Shown here piece after piece: positions 1 to 10,100 of a stretch of 64,000 nt of DNA. The notes under the pieces are model-generated. The model worked only from the letters and a program-made list of their open reading frames with translations, made no database searches and had not been told where the DNA came from. Positions within the stretch are counted from its first letter, which is position 1. Each line of letters starts with the position of its first letter. Source of the stretch: Terfezia claveryi (taxonomy: Eukaryota > Ascomycota > Pezizomycetes > Pezizales > Pezizaceae). The DNA lies in assembly GCA_015179025.1 (NCBI GenBank), contig WHUX01000001.1, positions 868,001-932,000 of the forward strand, read 5' to 3'. Position numbers and translations under genes: made by a program.

Positions 1-1
1 G

Positions 2-355
2 AAATTCTACCCCAGGAAAAAGAAGAATAAGAATCGAAACTGGAAGCTGAGGAGGATGAATAAGGAGGAAGGGGAGTTGCTGCCAAAGAAGGCGGATGTG
101 GACAAGTCCGAGAGGGACTATGAGATGTTCCTGAGGGATGTAGAAGAGGATGTGGAGCTGAGGAGTGCCCTGACGCTTTATAAGAATACGAGGAAGACAG
201 GCGAGGATAGGATGGTGGGGGTGGAGATGGATGTTGAGGATAAGGAGAGTGAGGATGAAGAAGAAGGATTACCGCAGATTAGTATGGAGGAGTTGTTGGA
301 TGAGTTTGAGGAATTGGGGATGGCAGATGACGTTGCAGAGGAGGTGGTTGGGTAG
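2..355 (+). CDS. NMD3: NMD3, 60S ribosomal subunit export adaptor (3' end only)
   Basis: This is the C-terminal part of a gene that enters from the left edge; the frame is open from base 2 and stops at TAG 353-355. NMD3 binds the 60S subunit in the nucleus and carries it through the pore via Crm1. What is visible is the basic stretch FYPRKKKNKNRNWKLRRM followed by the acidic motif DYEMFLRDVEEDVELR, both diagnostic of the region near the NMD3 C-terminus (yeast has an equivalent basic block and FLRDLEEDPELR). After that comes an acidic tail ending in ISMEELLDEFEELGMADD, which by position and leucine spacing could hold the leucine-rich export signal (inference). The N-terminal zinc-binding domains lie outside the window. 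It is convergent with TRS85. Confidence 0.9.
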   Translation, partial: KFYPRKKKNKNRNWKLRRMNKEEGELLPKKADVDKSERDYEMFLRDVEEDVELRSALTLYKNTRKTGEDRMVGVEMDVEDKESEDEEEGLPQISMEELLDEFEELGMADDVAEEVVG

Positions 356-535
356 GAAGGGGGTAGATGAGCGAAAAGTAAGGCGTCTTTGACTCGGAGT
401 TTTGGGTTTATTAAAAATTCATTATTTTTTTATTCTTTTCCCTCTCTTTTCCGGGTTCTAGAGAAAAAAAAAGCCATAAACTTACCCGTCCTACTGAGTA
501 CCACTGCCCCCCTTCCCACCCAAACAGTATATGTC

Positions 536-566
<31 letters not shown>

Positions 567-1000
567 CAAGTACAGTACTTTTTTGTAGGTACCTTTTACA
601 GTATGTGGCCTTGATTTTTTTTTCTGTGGGGGGGGGTTTATATTACCTGGAATAATGGGAGGAAAAAAAAAAAAAATTGTTACAAACCGGTACTGAGGAT
701 TATGTGGTAGAATTTTGTTACCCTGACAAAAAGAAATTGTTACCTGTCTAAAGAAAAAAAGAAAAAAAAGAAAAAAAAAGAAAAAAAAAAGACGCCGTAT
801 ATATATATATATCTATGTAAGATATATTTTCCCCATACCCATGAACAAAAAAAAGAAGAAAAGAAATGGGGGAAAAAATAAAAGTAAATCCAGCGCCAGT
901 CACTACACATTAGTCTTTTTTACCGGAACGAGAAAAGAAAAAGAAAAAAGAAACCCCTCCCCCAAAAAATAAGAAAATCAAAAAATCAAAAAACATTCAA
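356..1000. other. Low-complexity intergenic spacer between convergent NMD3 and TRS85
   Basis: This 645-bp spacer separates two convergent 3' ends. It contains a run of 25 T (542-566), several A-rich tracts (about 662-675, 750-790), an AT dinucleotide run near 798-812, and more A-rich sequence up to 1000. The pattern fits 3' UTRs with U-rich/A-rich polyadenylation elements on both strands. I see no credible coding sequence in it. Confidence 0.7.
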
Positions 1001-3413
1001 CTACGAATCCACAAACTCATCATCATCGTTAACCCTCTCGACATCATTGACCAACCCACCCAGATCCACACTCTTCCCCCTCTTATGCCCCAACTGCAGC
1101 TCCACCCCCTCCATCCCCATCTCCCCAAACCCTCCCTTCCCCACCATATCCCCCGGACTCATCAACACCAGCCCCTCCTCCTCATCTAAGACCCCCCCCT
1201 TCTCCACCCAACCACTCTCCCTCTTCAACCACGCGACCACCTCCCCAATGCCCCTCCACCCCCCCACCAACCCCTCATACACCGGCGCCGCCTCCTCAAG
1301 ACAACCTCTCGCCCTGCCTCGTTTCCCCAACTCCATCCACCCCTTTGCCGCCAAAATCTTCCACATGGCCGTTTTCCTTCTTCTACTACCCCATGCACCG
1401 CTGCCCACGCCCTTCCGTACCTCATAGCAAGCCGAGACACGCTCCGTAACAAGTGCATGCCCTATAGCGCCCAGTGCGCTCATTTCTAGCGCACGGATAG
1501 CCCAGCGGGCGGCGTCGTCTGCAGCGCCTCCGCCGCGGGAGCGGAGAAGCTCGACGGAGACAAGGACGCAGCGGAGGGCGGAGTAGGATGCCGTGCAGCG
1601 GGTGAGGTAAGAGTATAAGGCTAGATCGAGGGTGGGGTCGATTGCGTCTTGGCGGAGTTTTGTTGTGAGTGGTTGGCCTGTTAGGAGAAGGGAGAGAACA
1701 GTCATTTCCTGTTCCTTGTTTAGCTATCAATTTGGGATTTGGGGCCAGGGTTTGGCGGATTTACTTGCGCTCCAGCATGATACCTCCACGCTTTATCATT
1801 CGCAAAATCCGTCCTAAGCAAATCATAACAACTCCACGCCAACTTCCAATCCCTTAGCATAAACGCATAATCCGCCAACTTCCTCATCTTGGCCTCATTA
1901 CTAGATGGTACATAGCTCGCCGCCGCGGCATCGTAATTACTCGTGCTCGCACTATTCGAACCCCTACTAGCGCCAAAATATCGTTTCGACATGGAGATAA
2001 ATCTACCGGAAAGACCTTTCCGCCGGGATGCGACTTGGTCATTCCAAGTCGCGATGCATCGCTCCATGAAGGGGATGATAGATTGTGCGACCATTTCCCG
2101 TACCATGGTTCTTATCCCAGAGATTTCGGATTCGGGGAGGTAGAATGTAGGATCAGGGTCGTCCTCTTCGCCGTCTAGATATATGTGATAGAGAGGGTTA
2201 GTGAGTTGGTCGAAATAATGGGGGGGAGGAGAGGGATAACTCGATCCCATACCTCTCATGCGTATATCAGCTAGCTCCTCCGCTGCTGATAACCACTGGC
2301 ATTTCGGTACTGGGACTGCTTCGTCGTCGGTGACAACTGTCCGACCAGACCGTAACCGTAGCAAATGACAATGTAGCCCGAAAGATTTCTTCATTTGATC
2401 AAACAGGGCATTGGATCTAAATGTTTGAAAGAATTAAGCCCTCGCCCACATTCCGCGCACACACCCGCCCAGGGCTTGGGGACGACTAACTTCATGATAT
2501 CATCGTTATCCTCATCATGCACCAAGACATAATACCTCAAATAATCATTATCCACATACGCCGGCATGACCATCTCTGACCCAGTGGCATACAACCTCCT
2601 CAGCGTCTCTATCGGTGCCAGATTCCTACTCGATATCGCAACTATACAAGCCGTCGGATGTGTAAACGTCTCGTGCGGGCTCATTGGCATCCCAGATAGT
2701 AACCTTCTCAAATATAATAAATATAGCGCCCTTCCTGTTGTTGGGGTATCGTCATCCCCAGCGACCGCCGCCCCAGCCAACTCCTCCGCATGGTCCACAT
2801 ATGCGTGTGCTAGATCCTCCACATGCTGAATATTCCCCCCCGCCATCCACCCTGGTTCCTTTGTATTCGGGCCAGCAATTGTATCCCCTCCCCAGCCACC
2901 AGGCCCACCACCACCACCACCACCACCACCTCCTCCTCCTCCACCTCCTGCTGCTCCTCCACGAAACCCAGCTTGCCCATTGATATTATTCTTCGCCGCC
3001 CCCCTCCTCTCCTCCGGCGCCACTGCAGCAAGATCACTCAACCCCCTAATCCTAATGCCAAAATCCTTATAAATTGCACTCACCCCCTGGCTATCCCTAA
3101 CCGAGACCCTCCCTTGCACCTTCTCCCCAAATGGCCTAATCATCTCCTTGAAACTGCCAAACCCCTTATCCCTCGCCAGCGCATCCGTGTCTTCGCTCGC
3201 ATGAACTCCGATGTGCGGCACGAATGCCTGCGTCACAAGTTGTCTAAAGTCGTCCTCGGTTCCCTGGGGGAGGTTATTGAGCGACTGCGATGCGAAGAGG
3301 GAGTTGAGGGAGGTGGTGGAGCTGCGAGTCGAGGGGCGCAGATATATTCCCGATGGTGAAGGAGGGACGGCGACGTTGGGCCGGGGCCGGGGTGGCGGGG
3401 GGGAGAAGGACAT
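1001..3413 (-). CDS. TRS85: TRS85, TRAPPIII-specific subunit (TRAPPC8 homologue)
   Basis: Trs85 directs the TRAPPIII complex, a Rab1/Ypt1 exchange factor, to autophagy and early Golgi traffic. Three exons fit: 3413-2461, 2416-1765 and 1708-1001, about 770 aa, in the family range. The first exon carries AFVPHIGVHASEDTDAL, the second starts SNALFDQMKKSFGLHCHLL and contains IRTMVREMVAQSIIPFMERC and LRDWKLAWSCYDLLRTDFAND, the third starts EMTVLSLLLTGQ and contains MSALGAIGHALVTER. These blocks are family hallmarks. The two introns are 44 and 56 nt; the second has GTAAAT, CTAA and CAG. I chose the ATG at 3413 (MSFSPPPPRP) because upstream in-frame residues look non-conserved and hydrophobic. An unusual insert near residues 145-160 is almost pure glycine. 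The promoter is shared divergently with the IAH1-type gene. Confidence 0.9.
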
Positions 3414-3960
3414 GGGATGTGTGTGGTGTGGTGTGTTCACGTCTATGGGCTTTGTCAATATGTACTGCAGGGTGATGTAGAGGGAGACGATGAACAGGGC
3501 GAGGGGGGGGTTGGTTGCAAATGTGGGTGTTGGTGTTGGTGGGGTGTTGATGCGGATTGACTTGACTGGCTTGCCCGTCACGGGCAGCTGGAGGTGAAAC
3601 AAAACAGGATGCGCATCACGGGGAAGCTTGCTGACTAATTACTGACTACAACGGTTACATGCATAAGTAGACTACCTAGTTCGGGACTAGATACACCACG
3701 CGCCCTCTCGTGCGCTACTACACACGACACGCGCCAACCAGACTAGTCTGGTTGGCACTAGGGTAATGATTAATCCCATGCCAAGATGACCCCGAGGTTA
3801 AGTAAGCGAGGGGATTGAGATGAGTGTGCTTAGGTACATAAGTTTGATCTGCTTGCGGCGACCGATGTAGGTGTGTGGCGGTGGGGGTGTGGCGCGTGGC
3901 GCCTGGGTCGAGTTGTTTGTTATGCAGCCATTTGTTTTACGGGACCGGGCACCAAGTGCA
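3414..3960. promoter_or_regulatory. Divergent promoter region TRS85 / IAH1-like
   Basis: This 547-bp region lies between two divergent start codons, so it must hold both promoters (inference from arrangement). It includes a short inverted repeat around 3736-3756 (CCAACCAGACTAGTCTGGTTGG), a perfect 11+11 palindrome that is a candidate dimeric regulator site. No ORF here looks real. Confidence 0.5.
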
Positions 3961-5076
3961 ATGACATTCTCCTACCCCAAAATCGTTCTTGTCGGCGACT
4001 CTCTAACCCAGCTCTCCTTCTGTCCCTACGGCATCGGGGCACAGCTCGCTCATGCGTACTGCCGGAAAGCAGATATCCTAAATAGAGGTTGGTAACATAT
4101 TAATCTATATATCTGTCTTCAAATTTCAAATTCACCCCCCTCCTAAAACAAACAAGCGTGCTCAGGGTAAAAGTAAACCCCTGTTTGCCGGCAGTACTAG
4201 TCGTGGATTGTCGCGGAAGTGGATGAAGGCATTTTTAAGCGTGCAGCTTTGATATTGTTATTAATTCAGGAGTCTCGGGATACAATTCACGCTGGCTTCT
4301 ACCTCTGTTCCGCGACACCTTGACGCAATTTACACTATCAGACGAAGTCCTGCTGTATATACTCTGGCTAGGAACAAATGATGCCTGTCTTCCAGGCTAT
4401 CCGCATCATGTAAGCTGTACCTACCTATCTGCACCGCCAATTCCAGGCCCTGTTAATCAATATCGTTCGATACAGGTACCACTGAGCGAATTCAAAGAGA
4501 ACCTCCGCACCATGATCACAGAGCTACGGACTCACCCCATTACCCAATCCTCAAAGGTTCTAGTCATCACCCCACCTCCAATATACGCCCCACTACTGCG
4601 CAAGAGTGCCCCGAGAGAGGGCAAAGATAGGGACTACAAGGTCACTCGACAGTATGCAGATGCTGCACTAACTGTTGCCAACGACTTCCACGAAGATGGG
4701 GGAATCGCCGCGATCGACTTCCATAATCTGATTGAATTAGCAACCTCCTATGGGTGTAGTTTGATGGTGGAGATTGAGGATAAAATTGTCAGATCGGCCC
4801 TCAATGGCATCTTCACAGATGGATTGCATTTAGGCTGGAAGGTAAATTACAGCGTTGAACTGAACAAAAGGCATGGAACCTAACCTATAGTCTTAGGGGT
4901 ATGACATTTTATATAAAGAGATTGTAGCAGAAATTGGACGCCAATGGCCTGAATTAACATCAGAAAAGGTGCCGTTCACTGTAAGTATTGCAGGATCGGG
5001 GATATCAAGGTTCAAATGACTAACGTAGAGCAAGGCTGTATGGTGGGGTGACCTGGTGAAAGACGGCGGCAACTGA
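3961..5076 (+). CDS. IAH1: GDSL esterase, isoamyl-acetate-hydrolysing type (IAH1)
   Basis: SGNH/GDSL hydrolase that in yeast cleaves acetate esters. Five exons fit: 3961-4087, 4270-4409, 4476-4841, 4897-4980, 5029-5076, giving 254 aa, close to the family length (yeast 238). Visible catalytic blocks are KIVLVGDSLTQ (nucleophile Ser in block I, about residue 15), a GVSGYNSRW block typical of IAH1 proteins, LWLGTNDACLPGYPHH (block III Asn) and DGLHLGWKGYDILY with the Asp-x-x-His pair of block V. The joins PHH/VPLSEF and GWK/GYDILY rebuild the conserved sequence. The last intron has a perfect TGACTAAC branch site. No signal peptide is seen, so it is probably cytosolic. Its 3' end converges on TAP42 with only 136 bp between stop codons. 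Confidence 0.88.
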
Positions 5077-5212
5077 GTCGGTAGTATCGGACTGAAACTG
5101 ATAGAACGAATAATGATCGAGTTCACGTAAAATTACCAAGTGCGAAACGAATTGTATGGATATGGATACTAATACTTGTATTCATTACTTTCATCACACC
5201 CAGCACACTTTC

Positions 5213-6507
5213 TTAACCACGATTGAGTGTATTTCCGGAGCCCCTATTCATAATCAGCGGCTGCACACGCTTGCCCTGTTTACACAGTTTACCTTGGGTT
5301 ATTCTCCACAAATTCATCCCATTCCCTGGCCTTCATCGTTTCCGCATCGGCCTTTTCGTAGTTGTCTTCATCTGGCTCTGGCTGAAGCCCGGATTGTTCC
5401 CTACAAAGAGTTAGCAATGCGCAGCCAACTGATACTGAAGCCACATACCCTCCGCCTTCTATTATATTTCCTCTCCTTCGTTCTTCTTCCAGGTATTCGT
5501 CAATAGACATTGTAGGTAGATTATGGCCCGGTCTAAAGACACCCTTCCTGATTTCCTCTCGATTGCTTACAATTGTGAAAGGTCGAAGAGGCTTCCCATC
5601 TACAGATAGTAAGGGGGCTCCACGCTTGTTTGTGAAGATATTAGGATTATCCAGTCGATCACTGTACCCATCAGCTTTGACGCCTCTTATACGGTTATCC
5701 AAGACCTCTTGCTCTGGTGAAGGCTCCTGCGTTGGCGGAGGGGCCATTTTGAGAATATCAAGCTCTAGTATGATACCCTCTAAAGCCTGAAGAGATTGCA
5801 TAGCGGAATATGCAATGTTGGTGGTGTATAATTCCCGCAAAACATCCTCATCTACATTCAAGTCTGGATTAGTTGCTAGTGCCTGGGATTGTGAAAAACG
5901 TCAGTTGCAACCCTAGAACTTCATTTCCCAGCAGAGATTCCCACCTGCAACTTTGCCTTCAACTCCATCTCCTGCCGAAACCTGGCTATTTTGGCCTGTC
6001 GGCGTTCTCCTGGATCTGTTGGAAGGTGACTAAGACCGGTAACTGTAGTCGCCTGCGCCAAAGTCTCAAACATATCCCTGTCTGTTTTATTTAAGAGGTC
6101 ATAACTGTCGGCGAGACGAAGGAAACTCTTGTATGCCGTCTGGGCTCGAAGTAATACAGATTTGCGGTCGAGACCTTGCTCTTTTATCATAAGCTCGCCA
6201 AGGTAGAAATCGATGAGCATATATCTAGAAAGAGACCGGTCAGGGGTTGATCAGAGCTTCCTGCAATAAGAACACACACGTACTTGATCTCCGGAGAGGA
6301 GACGTCCTCCAGGATTTCGTTGGGGCTGAAGAGGGATAGGTCTGCCACAAGCTTCTTGCATTCTTCATAGGCCTTAATGGCATCCTTGAGTTTCGTTTGA
6401 TAGCCCTCACAATTGCAATCGTATGTCTTCTCCAGTGATGTCCGTAAAGCCTCTGCCCTGACAAATGTAACCCTAAGCGACTGGTCGGTGTCTGCCGAAT
6501 TATCCAT
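5213..6507 (-). CDS. TAP42: TAP42, PP2A-associated TOR-pathway regulator (alpha-4/IGBP1 family)
   Basis: Tap42 binds the catalytic subunits of PP2A and PP2A-like phosphatases and links them to TORC1. Five exons fit: 6507-6284, 6224-5945, 5882-5449, 5400-5293, 5243-5213, giving 358 aa (yeast 366). Family blocks visible are YMLIDFYLGELM, SFLRLADSYDLL, RQAKIARFRQEMELKAKLQ, the central SAMQSLQALEGIILELDILKM, RPFTIVSNREEIRKGVFRPG, MSIDEYLEEERRRG and the C-terminal MKAREWDEFVENNPRGSGNT, ending LNRG. The last exon is only 31 nt and is recognisable because it completes the universal GSGNTLNRG tail. The start is the ATG at 6507 (MDNSADTDQS), the first one compatible with the family N-terminus. It is divergent from the Dicer gene, separated by 665 bp. 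Confidence 0.93.
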
Positions 6508-7172
6508 CTGAATTGTGGGTTTACTGCCAACCAGGATTATCTTGTTGCGAGTTTTATAACTTGGGTTCTGACTGATGTGCACTAGGATAAGCCGATGAGA
6601 TGGCCAGTCGCACCACCTGGATAAGCGTACTACCGGTAGGCGGCAGGAACCATTCGAAGGAACCTTGTTTATTCCCCAGACAAAGCATCACCTGTACCTA
6701 CACCAGCGATACCTCGATACAAGCCTCAAAAGTCCTGAGATTCCTCTGTAACCCTCTTACTTACATACCAGGTATGGAGCTAGGCCCCCACTATGCATAT
6801 ATTCATTTATTTACATACATTAATTTGCGTCAAGGCCACCCCTAGGTCTAGGTTTCCCGTGTGTGTATAGAAGGCCCGCAGCCGTATCATAAGAAAAATT
6901 ATGAAAAGTTGTAGTTGAATATCAACGTTAAATAGCCCTGTGCATACTAAGTACTTAATAAGTATGCAACCAGTCTATACAACAGCACAATAGCAATAAC
7001 CACAACCACCACCACCAGCAGCAGCAGAAGCAACACCAACAGCAACAACAACAGCGGATACCTACGCAGTACGCAGCCTTGCAGAACCTGAGCACTGTAA
7101 CTAAGGTATCTGCCGTGTAAGGTTCCACGACCTTGCCCTTGGTCCCACGAAAAGTAACAATAGGACTATTTA
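6508..7172. promoter_or_regulatory. Divergent promoter region TAP42 / Dicer-like
   Basis: This 665-bp region between divergent starts holds both promoters by arrangement. Close to the Dicer start (about 6996-7054) is an imperfect CAA/CAC/CAG trinucleotide-rich stretch that probably lies in the Dicer 5' leader. On the minus strand it reads as an artificial Cys/Trp-rich ORF, which I do not believe in. Confidence 0.5.
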
Positions 7173-10100
7173 ATGATGCCTTCGCATGGAGCATATCCAT
7201 TAGATGTCTCTGATTCTTCAGCTTCAGAGATAGACGAGGAATTAATGGTTGAAGGAAAAGATGAGGAAATGATACTACCGTCTGGAGAGAATAACAGCCT
7301 TGGAAAGAAAATGGAGGCCCAGGATCCTTACGATTTTAGCGAAGAGGAAGGTGACGGTCTTCACGCTTTCTCAGAGCACGATACCCCTATGGAACGGTCT
7401 ATGAAGCAGAAGAAACAGCGTCATTGGGATAAGTTTGCAACTTGGTAAGTTTTCATATAGGATTCATGAGAAACTATAACTGAGTATGACCCGAGGTTCG
7501 AGAAGAAGAAGATTGAGCTTAAAGACGAGATTAAAACGTCAAACCGAGATGAGGTGGACGAAGACCTCATGTCTGCGAAGGTGATGATTTCAAGCAAATC
7601 TGTTATTATCAATGACCCTAGGGAATACCAACAAGAGTTATTTGAGATTGCAAAGGAACAGAATACTATTGCAGTACTTGACACTGGTTTGTACAATGCC
7701 CACCCGGGTATATTCTACCACTAATTAAAACATAGGTTCTGGAAAGACACTCATTGCATGTCTCCTCTTACGACACACGGTGGACCAAGAACTACAAAGT
7801 CGAAAAGTTGGCAAGCAGAGGCGTGTCAGCTTCTTCCTAGTAAGAGCAATGTACCCTAGTTGACCAATTACCAGTTCTAACCCTTCCGTGTTCAGGTGGA
7901 CAGTGTTACATTAGTGTTTCAACAAGCTGCAGTACTCGAATGTAATCTTGATGCAGAGATTGGCAAATATTGCGGAGCTATGGGGACAGATATGTGGTCA
8001 AAAGAGCAGTGGAATACTATTTTGGAAAAAGAGCAGGTTCGCGCCTTCTATATTGAGGACTATTATGTTTTTTATTGACGCCTTATAGGTCATCGTGATG
8101 ACTGCAGACGTTCTACATAATTGCCTTACGCATGGTCTCATAAAAATGAAGGATATCAATCTGATTTGCTTTGATGAAGCGCACCATGCAAAGAAAAATC
8201 ATGTATATGCTAGGTATGAATCAAAGGGTCAAATAAAGGAATATAAGCTAACGCTTCCCAGGATTATCAGAGATTTTTACGCTGATGAGCCCCCGGAGAG
8301 TCAGCCAAGAATCTTTGGTATGACCGCTTCCCCAGTTGATTCTCGAGATGATCCCAAGGAGGCCGCACTGTCAGTCCCCGTCTCCATTTTTTCTACCCTG
8401 TATCTAACGACCTCCTGAAGTGAGCTCGAAAGGTTACTTCACAGCCGTATCGCTACAGCAAGTGACCTTAAGTTGTTGCAAAGCTCAATCACTCGCCCAG
8501 ATGAACAAATCCTACTCTATCCACAGCTAGAGCCACCATTTCCGACTCCCTTGTACAACAAATTGTACGACAAATTTCACAAGATCAAGTGTTTCAAGAG
8601 GATTTTCAACTTCTGTCTCGATTGCTCGTCACAACTTGGTATGTATTGAAACCGATATTTTACAATAAATACTAACAGTAAATCGTAGGCACATGGTGTG
8701 CTGATGAAATATGGAAGATTGCATTATCCGAAGTGGAGGCACAGAAGATAGAGACAAAGAACGAAAGGCTCCTCCACAGGATAAACGATCCGGCTGCAGT
8801 AGAAAAAGTCGAGATGGAGATAAGGATGATACGAGAAGCTCGAGAGATTGTTGCTACTCACCACTATACCAATCCTGAACTAGCCCTTCCAGATGTCAGT
8901 GCCAAGGTCCAGAGGTTACAGCAATTTCTGGATTCAGTCTATAGCGAGGATACAGAGGACAAATGCATTATCTTTGTTACTCAGAGATATACAGCCCATT
9001 GTCTTGCTGCGCTACTGAAACATAAGAACCCAGCCTTCATGAGATTGGGCATTCTAATTGGCACCCGGAGTGGGAGCCCGGGTGAGGAGAATGTTACCTT
9101 CAGGCAACAGATGGTCACAGTGAGCAGATTCAGAAAGGGTAGGCTTAACTGTCTAATTGCTACATCTGTGGCAGAGGAAGGATTGGATATCCCAGACTGT
9201 AGTAGAATAGTCAGGTATGGCCCCAAGCAGGAGACACGCAAAACACATTAATTAAAGGGTGCGATAGGTTCGACCTTTATTACACAATGATACAATATAT
9301 CCAATCAAGAGGAAGGGCTCGTCACTCAACTTCCAAGGTAACAATCCCTCATATTTAAGAACGGACGGGAGTCCCGCTGACAGCAAATCATAAAGTATGT
9401 ACAAATGGTCGAGATGAGAAATATTGAGCATGCTCGGCGAATCATGGAAGTACGCGACTCAGAAAAGGTGATGCGGGAATTCTGTCAAAAGCTTCCAGAT
9501 GACAGGTTGATCAAAGTCCCGGAAATGATTTTGGAGGGCTCTTTACCAGGAACGTTCTACATTGAGCCTTCAACCGGAGCTAAATTAACCCCATCTGCCG
9601 CACTTCAGCTGCTCTGGCGTTTCGCTAACAATCTGGTAAGAGCACTTACCGATATGTGTGGGAGATGCGAAGCTAATATCTAGGTGCTGTCTAGCCAAAA
9701 GAGTCTGATTATTCAGTACCCCCAACATATTTTATTCGACCTACAGATGATGGCACTTTCACTTGCGAAATTATACTACCTCCAAATTCCCCAATATTGT
9801 CAGTGGAAGGCAAGCCGTGCCGAACCAAAGCGGAGGCTAAACAATCCGCTGCATTTATAGCATGTCTTAAGCTGAGAGATAAAGACTACTTGGACGAATA
9901 TCTACTCCCGCTAAACCACTTACGGGTCATACCAAAGGGAGCCAATGCACTTTTATCCATAGATAATGCAAAAGCTAACACATATCCGTACCGGCAAAAG
10001 CCCAGCTTCTGGGATGTTGCAGGGAAGCCAGTGCCAGGAAGACTGTATGTCACAGTATTCGGTCTTGTAACACCGGAGACAATGGGGCGCCCATATCAGC

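Noticed and set aside
389..655. 88-codon open frame downstream of NMD3
   Set aside because: It consists of homopolymer-derived residues (Phe runs from poly-T) in a 3' UTR region and has no family features.
1047..1427. Pro/Ser-rich plus-strand ORF opposite TRS85
   Set aside because: It is antisense to conserved TRS85 exon 3 and its composition only mirrors that exon.
2684..3359. Plus-strand ORFs with His and Thr runs
   Set aside because: They are the antisense shadow of the TRS85 poly-glycine exon.
6955..7200. Cys/Trp-rich minus-strand ORF in the Dicer leader
   Set aside because: It is created by the trinucleotide repeat (CAA/CAC/CAG) on the other strand; no conserved sequence.
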